From contig OX453272.1 of assembly GCA_949710005.1 (NCBI GenBank), positions 29,631,630 through 29,695,629 on the forward strand: a stretch of 64,000 nt of DNA, given 5' to 3'. Below the pieces are notes generated by a model. The model saw nothing but the letters and a program-made list of their open reading frames with translations. It was not told the DNA's origin and did not search any database. Positions 38,801 through 53,000 of this stretch are shown in pieces. The stretch's first letter is position 1. Every line of letters begins with the position of its first letter. The DNA comes from Ricordea florida. Its lineage: Eukaryota > Cnidaria > Anthozoa > Corallimorpharia > Ricordeidae. Made by a program: the position numbers and the translations under genes.

Positions 38801-40938
38801 ATGATGTGAGAGCTATTTTCAAAACATGTTTTTCCATAGAAAAGTGTTTTGCACAATTTTTACAGCTACGTCTTCCATCTTGTATTATGTTTTCGTTCCT
38901 TGTAAGACATGAGAAACCAAGGATCCAAGTAGTGGAAAATTCAGGGTTGGCCGTTAGGTTGTCTTATCTTGAGAAACGCATTTAAAAACCAATATAATTT
39001 GCTTGTTGTTGTAAGGGTAAATTATTTGACAACTGTTCTCTGAAATCGAGGTGAAAAGTGGCAAGATTGAAGAGAATAATACTTTTAGTACATTTTTGTT
39101 GTTCTTCGGCCACACTTTAACAAGGTTTCCCCAGAATCTTCGGTACTATTTACCTCATAGGAGGTGAATCGTTTTTGAATATCTAGAGATGGTGAGGCAA
39201 TTAGATTGCTGAAAATGCCAAGGTTTCTTAGTCGGTATGTCCAAATTAAGAATGTAATCCTCCCACTGTGTGCTATAAATATTTTCTAGTTCCCCCTCGG
39301 TATCCCATGATTCCAAGTGGTGGCTGTATCGATAAATAGAACAATCTTCTGAAAACGGGTGCGGTTTGTCAAAGTCAGAATTTTTTGGTAGCATTTAGCT
39401 ACCAAAAAAAGTCGTGCAGCAAGACGGCGCTTCAGATATTTTTTATGTATTAATGGCCCCAGCACGCGTGACAATGAGACGACAAGTGAGTTTCGGTAAA
39501 TCCTTGTAAATGCATTGTTCAATGCATCGTTGTCGTGTACTGAATATTAGTTGAGTTGACGAAGTGTGTGCTGTTTGTTCGGTGGAGGGAATTGAATTTT
39601 CACTGTCTGCAGAGTAAAAGTAGAACGAAATCAGGGTGTTTTAAATTTTTGGCCCATCTCCGGTGTAATATAATTAATTCACACAACTGACGTTCAACAA
39701 AGGACATTCTTAACAATGTACCTAGCCCTAACTAACAAAGAAAATGAGTGAATTATATTACACCGGGCATGACCCGAATTCTGTCCGCCCTTGTTGCACA
39801 TGTTGGACGTTCTTTAGAAGTCCGTGGATGAAGCATTGGAATTTCTAAATCGTTTTGAACAGTTTGTAAGCGTTAATGACCTAGTGGCGTGAGGTCAAGA
39901 TAGCTGGGTACTAGACGAGTTAAGGATTAATGAACTCGACTTTACAGCCACGTGTTCAGTTTTGTTCGTGACTAAAATACCACATGGGTGACTGCTAGTA
40001 TATACTGTTAACACACGACTTCATATGATCCTCATTGGTCGATGATTTATATCAGGGCTCGGTTGTAGTCACTAGTGTTACAAGAAGTGTCATGTATAAC
40101 AGATGCACTCAGCCTTGGCCGCGGAGTCTGTAGTGTCTGATGCTTTCCGACTACGTGACTGTAGTATTCCTAATTTTGTCTATTAATCTTGTTAGTTATC
40201 CAGTCATTGCGTGCTGTTCCTTTTTATAGCGAATCAGGTTTCATCTTGTTTTAATCCTTCGGTCCCTGGTCGCTTTCACTCACCCGAGTCTCTGAAGTCA
40301 TTGAATATTGTTGGCTTCTTATCGTGTTCTCACACTCCAATATATTCTTACCCTTGTTAGACTTGGAAGGCGGGAGAGAGAAGATAACCTTGACTCTGTA
40401 AAATCTACCGAAAACGAAAGTTGCTTTTATCCCTACACATAGTCGAAACAGTTCTTCTTTGCTGTTTTCATCAAGTTTTAAAGTAACTGAAGCAAGTCCT
40501 TCTATCAAGGAGGTGATAATTATAACATGTAAAGTTCTTCTGTTAACAGAAGTAGTCGCCGGGTGTACATTCCAGTCTTTAGTCCGTGTCTACAGTTCAC
40601 AACACGAGAGGAAGTGGGCACAACTTGCTGCTCCCCAAAGTCAGAACTGAAACGGCAAGGAAGTCTTTTTATTTTAATGGATCTAAACTTTTTAATAATA
40701 TTGCAAGTGAAATGAAGGATACTAAGTCAGTTCTGATTTTTAAAACTCGTATTTTGGAATTATATAGATCAAAAGTTTTTTAGTTACTTGTAATTTAGGC
40801 TAGTTTTAGATATATATATATATATTTTTTTTTATTTCATTATTATTATTATTATTATTTTTTTTCTTTTTTCTTTTTTTCCAGGGCCCTCATTGATAGC
40901 AGCATTTTATGCTGAAGAGATAACCCTGGCTAAATAAC

Positions 40939-41025
<87 letters not shown>

Positions 41026-44000
41026 CTACTACTTCTGAGGGAGAACGAAAGGGATTAGTGGACATTTCCAGGTGTACGAAATATTTTATGCTGCTGTTCT
41101 GGATATGGTAAACGAAAAGGGAGCTGTAATTCGAATTCCTAGAGTTTTATTCTTCAGTTTTGGGCGTCAAGAGGCTATCGAATTTCTAGGCTTATCCTTT
41201 AGCATCTTGAGAGTGCACTATTCTTTACAACACACACCGCGGCAACTCCCTTTCCCCAACAATCCCAGCCCGTCCAACTGAAAACGTCGCGAATCGCAAT
41301 GCCAGCCGGAAAACCTTCACGTATCGGACAGGAAGACCAAACGGTGGCCTTATTCTTAAGTAGCAATATTTTTAGTGATGACATTTGGGGTCACCTTGAT
41401 CTGTCCAATTCCCGTCCGTCCTTTTCCATCGTATTGATTTGTTCCATCGTATTAATCAGACACTATGGCAGCTTTATTGTAAGATTGTTATTGATGAACA
41501 GCACTGATTTTGTGATCTCGTTTACATTAGATTTTTAAGAGAAAGTTGTCAGTTAAGTTGCTTTTTCCAGTGCTGCGTTCTGTCAATCCTAAGAGAGAGA
41601 GGAGTTTTCGAGAACGAAGAGCAATCCATTGTCTACCTCAAATCGTGTCGTGTGTATTCGTGAGGATGCGGCTTGTAAGATTGGCGGCTTCAGTTCATTT
41701 GGCGGTAGGAAAGATGGACAAGTCACGCAGTTAATGTACGTTGAAAGGTTTGTTAACAGTCCGTGCTTGTTTATCTATCAACACGACAACAAACGTACAC
41801 TTTTGGAACAATGCACTTGTCTTAAAACCTCTTGGCAAATCTCTATCCTCACTTCAGAACGTCACCCCACAGATTGGTGCATTCCACCGAGATGCAATTA
41901 AGAATCGCTTTTCTTCTTCAAGTGATATATTTTCAGAGTTGGAAGTTCAATATTAATATTACGGGCAGTTTGAGAAAGACACGGAAGGCTTGGTTTGTAT
42001 GATAGGATCAGTGGTTTTATAACGTGCTTCTCGACATTGACGTGATTGTGATCAGGTGTAAATGGATCAGTTTCTTCAATTCAGCGGATCCTTTGTAGGC
42101 TGTTTGGCGGGGCTGGTCGTGACTCTCTCCAAAGTAAGTGTTCCATTACCTTCTTCATGGCTTCATGCTCTCAGGAAAAATGAAAACGTCACTTAATTTT
42201 AAGGGCATTGTTTTTAGCTTTACTGTGCTAATAGAGAGAACTGTACGAGTTTAGTAAACGAATCAAGAACTTGTTGAGAATACCGTCTGTTTTAAGAGAT
42301 CTTATAAAGCTGCTTACTCTAGCTAGTTTCGTTTTATATTGCTATTAGAGTGATCATCTGGACGTTAGGGTAGAATTAAAGCAGGACGACGTGAACAGTC
42401 CCATTGACCAGTTTCTCCGACAACTTCTAGAAGCATCTTGTTGCTCTTAGCATCAAGCACTAAACGCTTCTTTGTGTTGCACATCACACACGTGTCTTTC
42501 TGTCCAACTGCTGTGAATCACGTGTAGCAGAACTTTTTAAAGGTCACTGTTTCCGCTTTCACATTCAGAATTGATCAGTATAGAATTTCTCCTTACAGAA
42601 GCAACGCAATTGCTAGCGAATAGGTGACGAGAATTAAGAAAAATGACGGCTGATAGCGACCCAGTTAAACCCAGTTCAATGACCTTGCTCCCACGAGTCT
42701 CCTTTCGCTCAATGCTAGAGCGTCCAAATCGGAAGGTCGTAAGTTCGACTTCTGTTGGCATAACTTTTGTTTGCCTTTTGTTTGCCTGTAGTAAAATTAC
42801 ATTTTTCACAAATTTTTACCATCAGTATTTAACAGCTGATAACGAATGTGTTAATTTAACCGGCCACCAAATTCTCTTAACTAACATTTAAGAAACTTTC
42901 TAACTTCCACCAAGAGGAATTTTCTCTTAGATCTTGAAGAATGTTTCTGAAATCTTGTTATTTTGGTTTGTTTGAATACAAGAATTAGAGGTGGTTGGTT
43001 CTTTAAGGATTTTTGGGTTGGGTTAGGCTGTGCCGCTGTGACCCTGGGACCCTTAGAGAGATAGATTTATAAAAATACATCGCGGACAAGAGGCTGAATT
43101 GCGTATTATTTACAATTAAATAAATTTATGTAAGTATATATGAATATGAAATGACATTAATTGATCATCGCAGTTATGCACACAACTTAAGCAGCTGTGA
43201 AATTAAAGCCTGAAAAAAACTCAGGCCTGAACGGGATTCGAACCCATGACCTCTGCGATACCGGAGCAGTGCTCTACCAACTGAGCTATCAAGCCAACTG
43301 GGAGCTTGTCATATTGTGAGTTCGTAATATACCCGTTGAAGCATTACGGTCGCCTTTGCTCTGAAGTTAGATTCAGTTGAATCTCGTACGTGAGGTTCTA
43401 TAGCATCGAGTACATCATTCATTATATACAATTAGGTTAGCCAATTATGACTGCGTATGAGCCTGTTTGTCGAAAGTTGCGCTAACTAAACGGGCCCGAA
43501 AAGCTATTTTATGATCACACTATTTACAACAGTGATTACATTTTTGTTGGTTTGTAAGTTTAAGCATGGCAATTTAGAGTTAATTTGCTTGTTTGGTTGC
43601 TTTGTACGTCAAGAACTACACAAACGTCCACCTAATAGTGGTGCTCCGGGCTCTCAAAGTGCCTTAGAGGAAGGGGTCCCTGAGCTTATTACATTTACAG
43701 TCAAACGCTTCCTGAGGCGCCCACGTCCCAGGACATGACTCCAGGTGTCGTTAAAATGAGTCATTTAGCTAAAGAACCTGTCGTGTGAAGAAAATCCTAA
43801 TGCTCTAACTCTGTTAATTTAACATTTTTTCAACATGGACATCGAACGTTTTTACTCCGGCGTAAGCAATCGAAAGTTCGGTAATCGAACTCAATCGCTC
43901 GATTGGGTTCGGCAGTCGAACTTAATCGATTTCAGTCACCCAAAAAATTACTAATCGAACGCAATCGAACGTAATCGAACACTTCAACAATCAAACATAG

Positions 44001-47000
44001 AACCAGTTTCATCTGGTTTGAAACAAAGAGTTGCGTTCAGATAGGTTAATTGATGGCTTCTATTTCAAACACGAGTACTACAGGCAAGGTGTCGGACAGG
44101 GCAGAAGAGGTGAAACTAACTCTTCTGGAAGCGGTGGTAAAAGGCTACCACGTGTGCTCTTGAGCCGTCCGTGTTGGGGATGGATTTATTTTCAAGAAGA
44201 AAAGAGGAGAAAGGGGTGCGGCTTTGAGGGTAATTGACGATGACCGCGGCCAGCTGGGTCATTTACAACGAGAACTGGTGCCTGCGCTTTGGCCGCTAAT
44301 GGAAAACGTTGAGGTGCAAGTTTCATTCCCGCTAGCATGAAGCACTGCCTGTTATGTACAAAGATCTGATAAAATTTCCCTATTTATGGTCTAAGGTTTG
44401 TGACTGATAGCCCCAAAGATGATCCGAGAGGTAGATGGATACCTGGAGACCTTAAATAGATATAAAGCGTTTATTACAGAGGCGTTTATTTCACTTTTAC
44501 CGATACAATGTCAACCAAACAAATAAGTCGCTTAGTTTGCTTATCACGAGCCGCAGGCGAGTGATTTACAAGCTCTTTGAGTGTTCTCCCAACATCCCAA
44601 GTGGTTTATTACGCCGGTAAACCTATAGAAACTGCGGTTTATTGCTTTTATATAAATAAATAAATAAATAAATAAAACAGAAAATGTTTCTCTTTTCTAT
44701 TGGTTTACCGGCACGATAACCCTTAACTTTTCAACCAATCAGCGCACGCGTAGTATCTGAGTTATTTCAGTTAGAATATCAGTCATATTTTAGCACAATT
44801 TCAATTGGGTATATTCATCGTTGATTCAAGCCACGCAACAAAATTGTTTGCAAGGTTAACTCTTCTCCATTATGTGAGTAGCAATTCTCCCAAGTGAGTG
44901 TCAAACATTTTGTTGTGATCACTTCTGGCAGTAAAAGGGTTTAATTAGCCGGGGGTGGGGGTGGGGGGGGGGGGGGGTGATGAGAACTTTCCCTCTGTGT
45001 TGGTGGAAATGTTGTAGTTTTTCTTTACACGTTACTTAAAGTTTGTTTTGAATGTGAATTTATGAAAATGTTTTATGTATGTGAACTGCTACGCAGACTA
45101 GGCTCGTGATACTGCCACTTCACGCGTATCATTATCACACAGTGGCCTTTTAAGATCTTTTTAACAGGAGTAACAGGTCGATCACAGGTCGGCCATTCTG
45201 TAAAACCGACTCTGGTCTGGAATGTTACCATGATCTGCCACCGTGTTGGTTTACGGTATGTTGGTGGTACGTTGATTAGCTCAAGCTGTAGATTCCAGGC
45301 TAGCGCGCATTTGACACCTATTGAAAATTCTCCTGCTCGCTTTTTTCATTTCGTGCGCATTTATTTTGCTCGTCCTCGGAGTCAAGTAACCAAAAACTGC
45401 AGTCCCTTTATAATCAGTTGAGAGCGAACACCTTCAGAGCTAACTGGTATATTCACTGTTCCTCCTGCGCATCTTAAATGACGCCTTCCGCCAAACGTGC
45501 ACAGATTTGCACGTGTGGGTTTCAGATGTGCACAGATTTTTCGCTCGAAAATGACAGCAAATTAAGGTTTCTGTTTCAGATTTTGTACTAGTCGAACCAT
45601 GGTTTCTATTTAAACTTCAGAACGTTGTATGAATTTCCACAGTTGAACCTTCGTTCGGCTCTAAACGTTTAGTCAAACAGAAGAAAACTATGCATGCGAC
45701 AAAATACCTTACGCTCGTTATGCTTCTCATTACTCGCAGGTGGGTTACTTTTTTCATACTTGATAGGGTAACAATCATAGAAGCAAGGAGCGAACAGTTT
45801 TCCCAAAATTGTTTGCTTGGAATTATCACTGGAATAGAGAGTTTTAGGCGGGATTATTGTCGGAAACCGCAGTCGCTGTTCGGAGTAGCTTAACCTCCAT
45901 TGCTGTCTGAGGGTTTGTACCTGTGAATACATTCTACTGATACTGTCTAGGAATTAATCAGTTAACAGCTAACTGGGCTATATACTAGGCCAATGAATTC
46001 ACGCAACGGGCTATTCTAGTTACGAAAACAACACTCGAGGTTATCTGGCTTTGTTTGCGATAACATTTGTATCGTTCTTCAAATACTTAGGATCTCTGCT
46101 TGCTAACTTTCTTCTCTTTGATTTGCTTGGCTCGGGTTAATTGAGACTTTGTCTCAAAGCAGGCGCCGTGTTTACTCTGATTCAAAGCCATTAGTCCCAG
46201 CGTCTTAGCTTTTCAGTGTAATGGAATGTTGTTTATTTGTGCTTCCAGATAAATCAATCTCTGTTGATTTAATTTGTACGATCTGAAGAAAATGCAGGCC
46301 AGTAAAGTAAAATATCACGTGCCAGCAAGGACTGAAATGTAGTGTTTACCTTCTCCATGTCACCGTTTGTTCTTCTTATTTTGTTAATTCGCAGTTTTTT
46401 ATTTTGTTAACTGCTCTTTAATGCGGATTTTTTCTGACCTTGCTTCGTTTAGAATTAACCTCGATGTTACTGGATTTCCTGTAGTGATTTTCGTTCAAAT
46501 ACAACTCCTGTCCAGAAATGATAATGATTGTCAATCGTTTTGAGAAACGTGCTAGTGAAAGAAGTTCGTATCGCGTGATTCGAAGCATGTTCAGTGTGAA
46601 AGCAATACAGTGTTGCAATGTTAAAAATGCCGATCAGCTTATCTCATTACCCGACATAGATAGTATTCTCAATGTATCTGTAATCTAACACCCTCATTTG
46701 TGGTGCGTTTTTTTGTCGGGGGCTTTGGCAGTAACTAGCAATTAGCCGTTTGGGATCTAGAGGATTTGGTCTTCCACTCATGAACTTCAAACTTCTAAGA
46801 CGTGTTCTACATAACCTCTCAATCGAAAACCTAAAACCATTTTGTGGCCCGTTGGTCTCTGCACCACACAGGTATTAACGAATTGTAGACTCCAAGGTGC
46901 GGCACTTTTTTTCGTGAGTAAATCTTCAGTGAATCACTCATCATTTGTAAGGTTTTTTTTGCGTTCGATCGCACTTATGGTGTTCCATCGAGCAAATCAT

Positions 47001-50000
47001 TCTGGGAGATTGTCGACCAAGTATTTGTCTGCCACCAGTAGACAGGTTCCTTGTCATGCAGTGTTTGAGTATGTTGTACCAGCTAAGCAGTGTCCCGTGG
47101 TGATCCGCCGAGCGGACAGATTACCGTCAGATGCAATTCAGGTAATGTTTACAAACCCACAGCAGGTCTGTCGTTCCTTTCTCCTCATTTCAATCGTCTC
47201 GTTGGTTTATCGACCATGATAGAAGTAACCACCAATGGTTTGTAATAATATTTTCAGGGCCTCCAGCTCCCGAGCTTTTCTAGTGATCGGGAGATCGAGT
47301 TATCGAGGACAAAATTATGTAGAAATTAACCTGAACTAAGATGAAACGAAAATTGTTTCGACTTTCGTGAGGTTGGAGTGCGCTAGGGTTCGAGTCATCG
47401 GGAGTGGACCGTCGTTAATTATTCCGTACTTTGGTCCTCAGTTCCTTCTAAACACAGCCCTGTTTTGAACAAACCTTCCTTCCACTAACGCAACCACTCA
47501 TTTGATGACAGGGCAGAGTGCCAGGGCTTCAACGCCGGATATTGTAAAGTTTCGGAAATTAATTGCTATTTTATAGTACTTGCGATAAAAGTAAATGATA
47601 AATGTTTTGACTAAAATACCCAGGTGTATCAGTTTTTATGGCGATCCAACAAAAAAAAGGCACAATGTATGCTTCTATTTGCACAGTCGCGTGTTCCCAA
47701 GCTGCGTTTATACATGAATGTCATAGTGGGTTATCTAAAGCTTAGTTATCAATATTGTAATTGTGAGTCGTCTTTTTGTTATTTTTACGTTTCATGTTAA
47801 TTACGGAAAAACAATACTGAGTCTATAAAATTTAAAAATCCGTTTTTTAGACTCACTGAGGGTGATGAAGGCATTTCTAACATAAAACGTTTTTGTTAAA
47901 CTTGGTCCACCTACAACCAGTTGGAATTCTCAACCTTGTTTTAAAGTTTTGCTTGAATTACTTGCTTCACTCATTTCCTCGGTCCCGCTAGCCTAGTCTT
48001 AGTGCTAAAACTACTACTAATTTTTGGTGTGAGGAATCGCATTCCAACGCTAGCCTCCAACGTTGTGTGTTACGAGGGTTTGTGTAATATAAAAGATCTT
48101 TTCAGTTTGCGAACTCATCGGTGAAAAGTAAATGGAATGCACGGTTTCCTGGACGTTCCGGTGGATATTTTTCGGGAGCATCGGAGAAGGAAGTCCTGTT
48201 TTCCGATGGGATTGTTCCAAACGAAATTTCGCTTTCCATTTCTTTTAAGGTCCTCTACGATACCGGTTGATGTAAATTATAGATTCTTCGTGCAACTAGG
48301 AGTAGGTTTTGCAGATGCTAAATGACCACCCATGACAGAATTTCCTGGCTTTGGATTTTAACATTTGCCAAAACCGTACACTGACCAGTTCTTTCATATA
48401 AAGGGTAATAGTAAGCTAAACCGAACAGACCTTACCTGCATCGTCTCAGAGTACACGCTAGGCTTTCGCCTCCGGACTAAATGTTTTACGGCAAAACGCG
48501 GCGTAAACTGTGGTAAATGCGATCTTCCGTGTTCGAGTCTACAATTACTCTTTGTTTTTTACTTGCTATCATAATTTTCGGAGCGTCTGACAGCTGACCT
48601 TACGTCGTCCTCTAAGTCGAGCGACTTGTCTATTCCTCGCGGACGGCACGGGTGTCTGTATCGATTAACATGTGAAGTGTGTTGAGTTTAGCACAACTCA
48701 AGAGCCACTCGTTGCCGTGTCAGACAGGTTGAATATTGACTGATTATAACCTGATAAATCTCGGATTTTTAACCTTAAGTGTACAGCTGCTGGACAGTGA
48801 TAACTGTGTACGTCTGTGTTTCATTTCACTATGCCGTTTCACTCTCCCAACAGCTCTTTGGTTGGACTTGGTTTGTCTTGTTTTTTTTTTTTTCCTTTTT
48901 TTTTTGGCTAGAATGCAGACTTTTATTTCTTTTCATCGATCGCATTTGTAATTTGACATTTTCATTACCCTGGACCTTGAGGGCTGTCTAATGTACTTCC
49001 GGCTGTCACGTACCTTCTTGGGGAAGTGTGACAAAGCGAACCGCTTGTCACGCAACACTAGTCACAGAAGAGTGTGTGACAAACCTACATAGGTGGCGTA
49101 GAAAAGAATGAGATGCTTTTTTAAACCCAAGATAATGTGTTATTTTCTTTTTCTTTTTTTAGTGCAAAATCTACGACATTCAGGACAGGTTTCCAAGTGA
49201 TAACCTGGGTCTAACAGAAAGGCAGGCTTCACAAGTAAGTGCTTTTAATATTATCAATTCAGTCCGTAGACTTGTTTATGTTCTAGTGAGAGGAATTTAA
49301 GAACTGTTTACTTGATCTTGTCACGCATGCAAGGTGATCGTAGCGTCACAGAAACGTGTTTGCAAGAACGGAGAAATTAGTCGTTGAGGTGTTTCAATCC
49401 ACGATATTAATTTTGTCCGCTGTCTTGTCAAGTGTTTGTTTTGATGTTTTTCGATTGCCGTCATCCATACTAACAGAATTTCGATTCCGTAACTCTCATG
49501 TGGAGTGCGATTTTCACTTCCCTTGTGTACCAATGGGTGGCATGATCAGTGACATCTCTCATGCACACAGTATACAGTGGTGCCTGTTTCTATGACTGAC
49601 ATGTATGTTGATAAATCACACAGATTTGTCGTTTCTCTTTCTATTAATTCATTCAGAAGCAAAGTTTACACAATGATTGAATTTGGCCAAACCATGCAAG
49701 TATTGTGAGCATAGTTTCTAAAGAAACTGGTGCTGCATCGGTGGGGAATTGAACGACAAGAAATTGGGATAATCAAACCAATTTATAAAGTAAGTTATCC
49801 CACCGTAAGGTAAAAGGGAGGTGCTGACGTTTCGAGCGTTTGCTCCGACGATGGGCTAACGCTCGAAACGTCAGCATCTCCCTTTTACCGTACGGTGGTA
49901 TAACTTACTTTATCAATTGGTTTGATTATCCCAATTTCTTGTGCAAACCTTGCAAGGTTGGGCTTCCTCCCCAGTGGCTTTGATAAAGTTTGGGTTAAGA

Positions 50001-53000
50001 TGTCCTCTCTAAAAAACTATATTGCTTCTAACTGTTTTTACACCGTTGAAAGATGAACTTGTTTTGTTTTCACAAAACAATGAATGCGTGATACAATTTG
50101 ATCACTCGCAAACCCGCTCAGTATACGTGACACGATTTTGATCCGAGAAAATCCTTTTATTGTTCGAACAACAATTATCCCGCGCGTCACATTATGAATT
50201 AAAGAGAATTCTTGTGTAAAAAAAAATCTAGATTACCTTTGGTATGCTCTGAATTCCAGGAACAGTATTGGTTATATGGCTCCTCATTTTTGTTTTGTAA
50301 AGTCTGGTTGCCATACCACTGGGATACGTCTTTTCTCCATTGTTCCTATACCTGAATGAACTGGATGTATTGTTTGGCTTCATTATATTATAGCCTCCTT
50401 AACCTTCAGTAAAAAATTGGACTGCAATGTGAATCGTCTGCTCCTGTCGTACTCTGCGGTCTATTTGTTTAAGCTTTGTACTGTTTTGGAAACGAAATCT
50501 CTTGTGACAGTTTAGAACAACAACAATTCCTTACAGCTCAATGTGAACTAGTGTGATCTCTGTTCTGTGGCATACTTCAGTGTAAATGTAGCCAGTGTGT
50601 ATAACACTGCAAGGGCATGGATTTGATTAGATGCCGATCAAAACAAAATTTACGGGGTAGTCACTTTAATAGTTAAGATAAACTTTCAAGTGGAAAAAAA
50701 CTTCGCTTTCCGAGAGTTAATTAACGTACAGTTTTTTTTTTCGAAGAGGGTATTAAACCAGAGAACAAGAGAAAGAGATAAGTATATGAAAAATGTTACC
50801 ACACCGTATATTTCTTCTTTATAGGCCTTTCCGATCAGACAATCGGTTCTCTTAAATAGGTCTTAACTAGCAGACTTCGTTGTTCGTAGTTAACACGAAT
50901 CAGTTGAAGGCTACTAGTGCTGAATTGGTTGTTATTTCAGTCGTTGTCCAAGTCAATTCATTTTCTTAGTCGCTGTACGTGACATTTGTTGATGTAAATT
51001 ATTTTACCTTTCAAATCGCAATTATGAGAAAAATTTTGGAATTCCTTCAACTTATTGTTTTCCTGGATTTAAGGAAATGTTTTCCCGGAGCTAAAACTCC
51101 AGTCGTGCAATTCAGTCATGCAATTCAGTTCGGCTGAATGTTTTGCAGAGCGTATATTCCTTGCCAGGCTTCGTTGTTATGGTTTTATTTGATTAACGGT
51201 TCGTCGTATCAAACCCGTAACTTCAACAACTATCGGGAGTTCGAGTTATCGGGAGTTGAGAGCAAGCTTCCTGATACAAGGAAAAAATGGTGTTTGAAGG
51301 AGTAAGACTTAATGAATATACAGTGCTTAGTGTGTCATAAATCGTAGAAACCTGAACTGAACTGACATGTTTGGTGTAGTATAGATAGACTTCATAACAA
51401 ATTCAATGTTAAAACTATGATACACTGTTTTGTTTTGTAAGCTATTGACAGACATGGTTCGAGTTATCAAGGGTAAAATTATATAGAAAATGAAACAAAA
51501 ATTCCTTCGAGTTAGCGGGAGGGTCGAGTTGTCGAAGGTTCAAGTTACCGGGAGTCGACTGTATTGACCTCCATGTTAGAGCCGCCCGTGGAAATATTTG
51601 TTTTTTTTTTTTTTTTTTTTTTTCTAAAAAGTATTTCTCTATCATCTGTAACGTTTTGACGGGTTCTATAAATCTACTCCCTTCACCGAAAGAAAACCAA
51701 AGGATAAAACTTGAACCGTTATCTGTTCTAACCTTACAGAGGTCGGGATATCAACTTTTGTTAACCAGTGATATTTACTGTTATTTAACAGCGAGGTAAA
51801 CCGGTCAATTCCAGAAGGAGGTCCGCTCCAACAACAGCAATAAAAGCGGCTCTGGTAGGGAAGATGCACCCAGCAAAAAGGTAGTAGAACCAGCTGCTCC
51901 TGTATATTAAAAAATACGCTGAACTGTTTGGGGACTCAGTGCCAGCAGTTATATTGATTCAGCGAATTTAACAGTTCAAGCTTTCTACGAGAATCTTTCT
52001 GGGTGTCCATGAAGCATCAGAGATTTGAGAATATTCCTGTAATTACGCAGAATTCCACACTGACCTTAATTTTTATGGATTGTGGAGCCGTGATATTGTA
52101 CTTCTCCTGTTTTTTTTATATATATATATATATATTTTCCTGCTACTGCAACTCATGATGAAAACCCAAGTCTTTGCAATCCGACATCCGGAGATTTTGT
52201 TTTGCATTCTTTTTAAATAAAAGTAGTTAAACCCTTGAACTTCAGTGGCTGAGTAGGTATAATCATCTTTGAGTACCATAACTTTCTTAAAAGTTTGTTT
52301 GAAGAATTCTTTGGAGAGATTTAATGTGCTTGCGTTTTTCATATATTTTATTATCAGTAACTGTTTGCCCAAAAAGATAGAGAAATTTTGAAAATCCTTT
52401 TCATATTGATAACAGGAGTGTGAGAATTCTTAAGCCTGAACTGACTAACTTACTGTGTTACAGCTCAACCATAGACGGCAGCATACGGATTAAAACGGCT
52501 CCAGAACCCACTGCCCCTCAGTCGCCCGAGCTTCTGCCTCTTAGGATCTTCATCAGAGAGGGACCTGTCCAACTGTCAACGGTATGTAACCTACACGGAA
52601 CGTATTTTTTAGGTGGGGGAGGGGAGGGTGGGAGCTTGGGGTTTCCCCATTATTTGTATGTGCGGCTCCTCTTTCGTATTTCGATTCAAAACTTAGGGGG
52701 GCGGGGGGGGGGGGTGGCAGAGACTGTATCGTGTCGTAACGACTTACACAGTTTAGACCTGGTACTAACTAAGAGTTCGTGAAGAAAAGGTCAGAAACAA
52801 TCAACGCGTCTGCTTAAATTGGAAATAGATCATTGAGATGTGTTGAAATTTATTTTCCTTCCTACATAAGAATGGAAATGTTTTTGCAAGGCATTTTTTA
52901 TTCGTTCGTTTATTCCTGAAAAAAATCAAACAGATGAAATCTATGAGGCAGTTCAAGAAATTTTTATAACTTTAAAGAAATTAAGGCACTATTTTAAATA

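Larger units (their letters stand above)
38767..49162. other. Intron 9 (~10.4 kb, the longest)
   Basis: Contains an inverted repeat (39660-39766), a LINE 3' end (40560-41025), a tRNA-like repeat (43140-43430), an ATCGAAC-rich stretch (43850-43980), an AAAT microsatellite (44651-44677) and a poly-G run (about 44962-44980). Two further ATG-to-donor segments in phase 0 (42062-42133 and 46978-47140) are noted separately. The remaining sequence is unremarkable. Confidence 0.7.

Noticed and set aside
43224-43296. Functional tRNA-Thr gene on the minus strand
   Set aside because: The anticodon would be GGT, position 33 is C, the anticodon stem has a mismatch, and it is embedded in repeat-like flanks; better explained as a tRNA-derived repeat.
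46842-47219. 125-codon open frame, with an ATG (46978) to phase-0 donor (47140) segment
   Set aside because: No recognisable motif, no convincing upstream acceptor, and a weak donor (GTAATG). It could be an alternative exon but the support is too thin.
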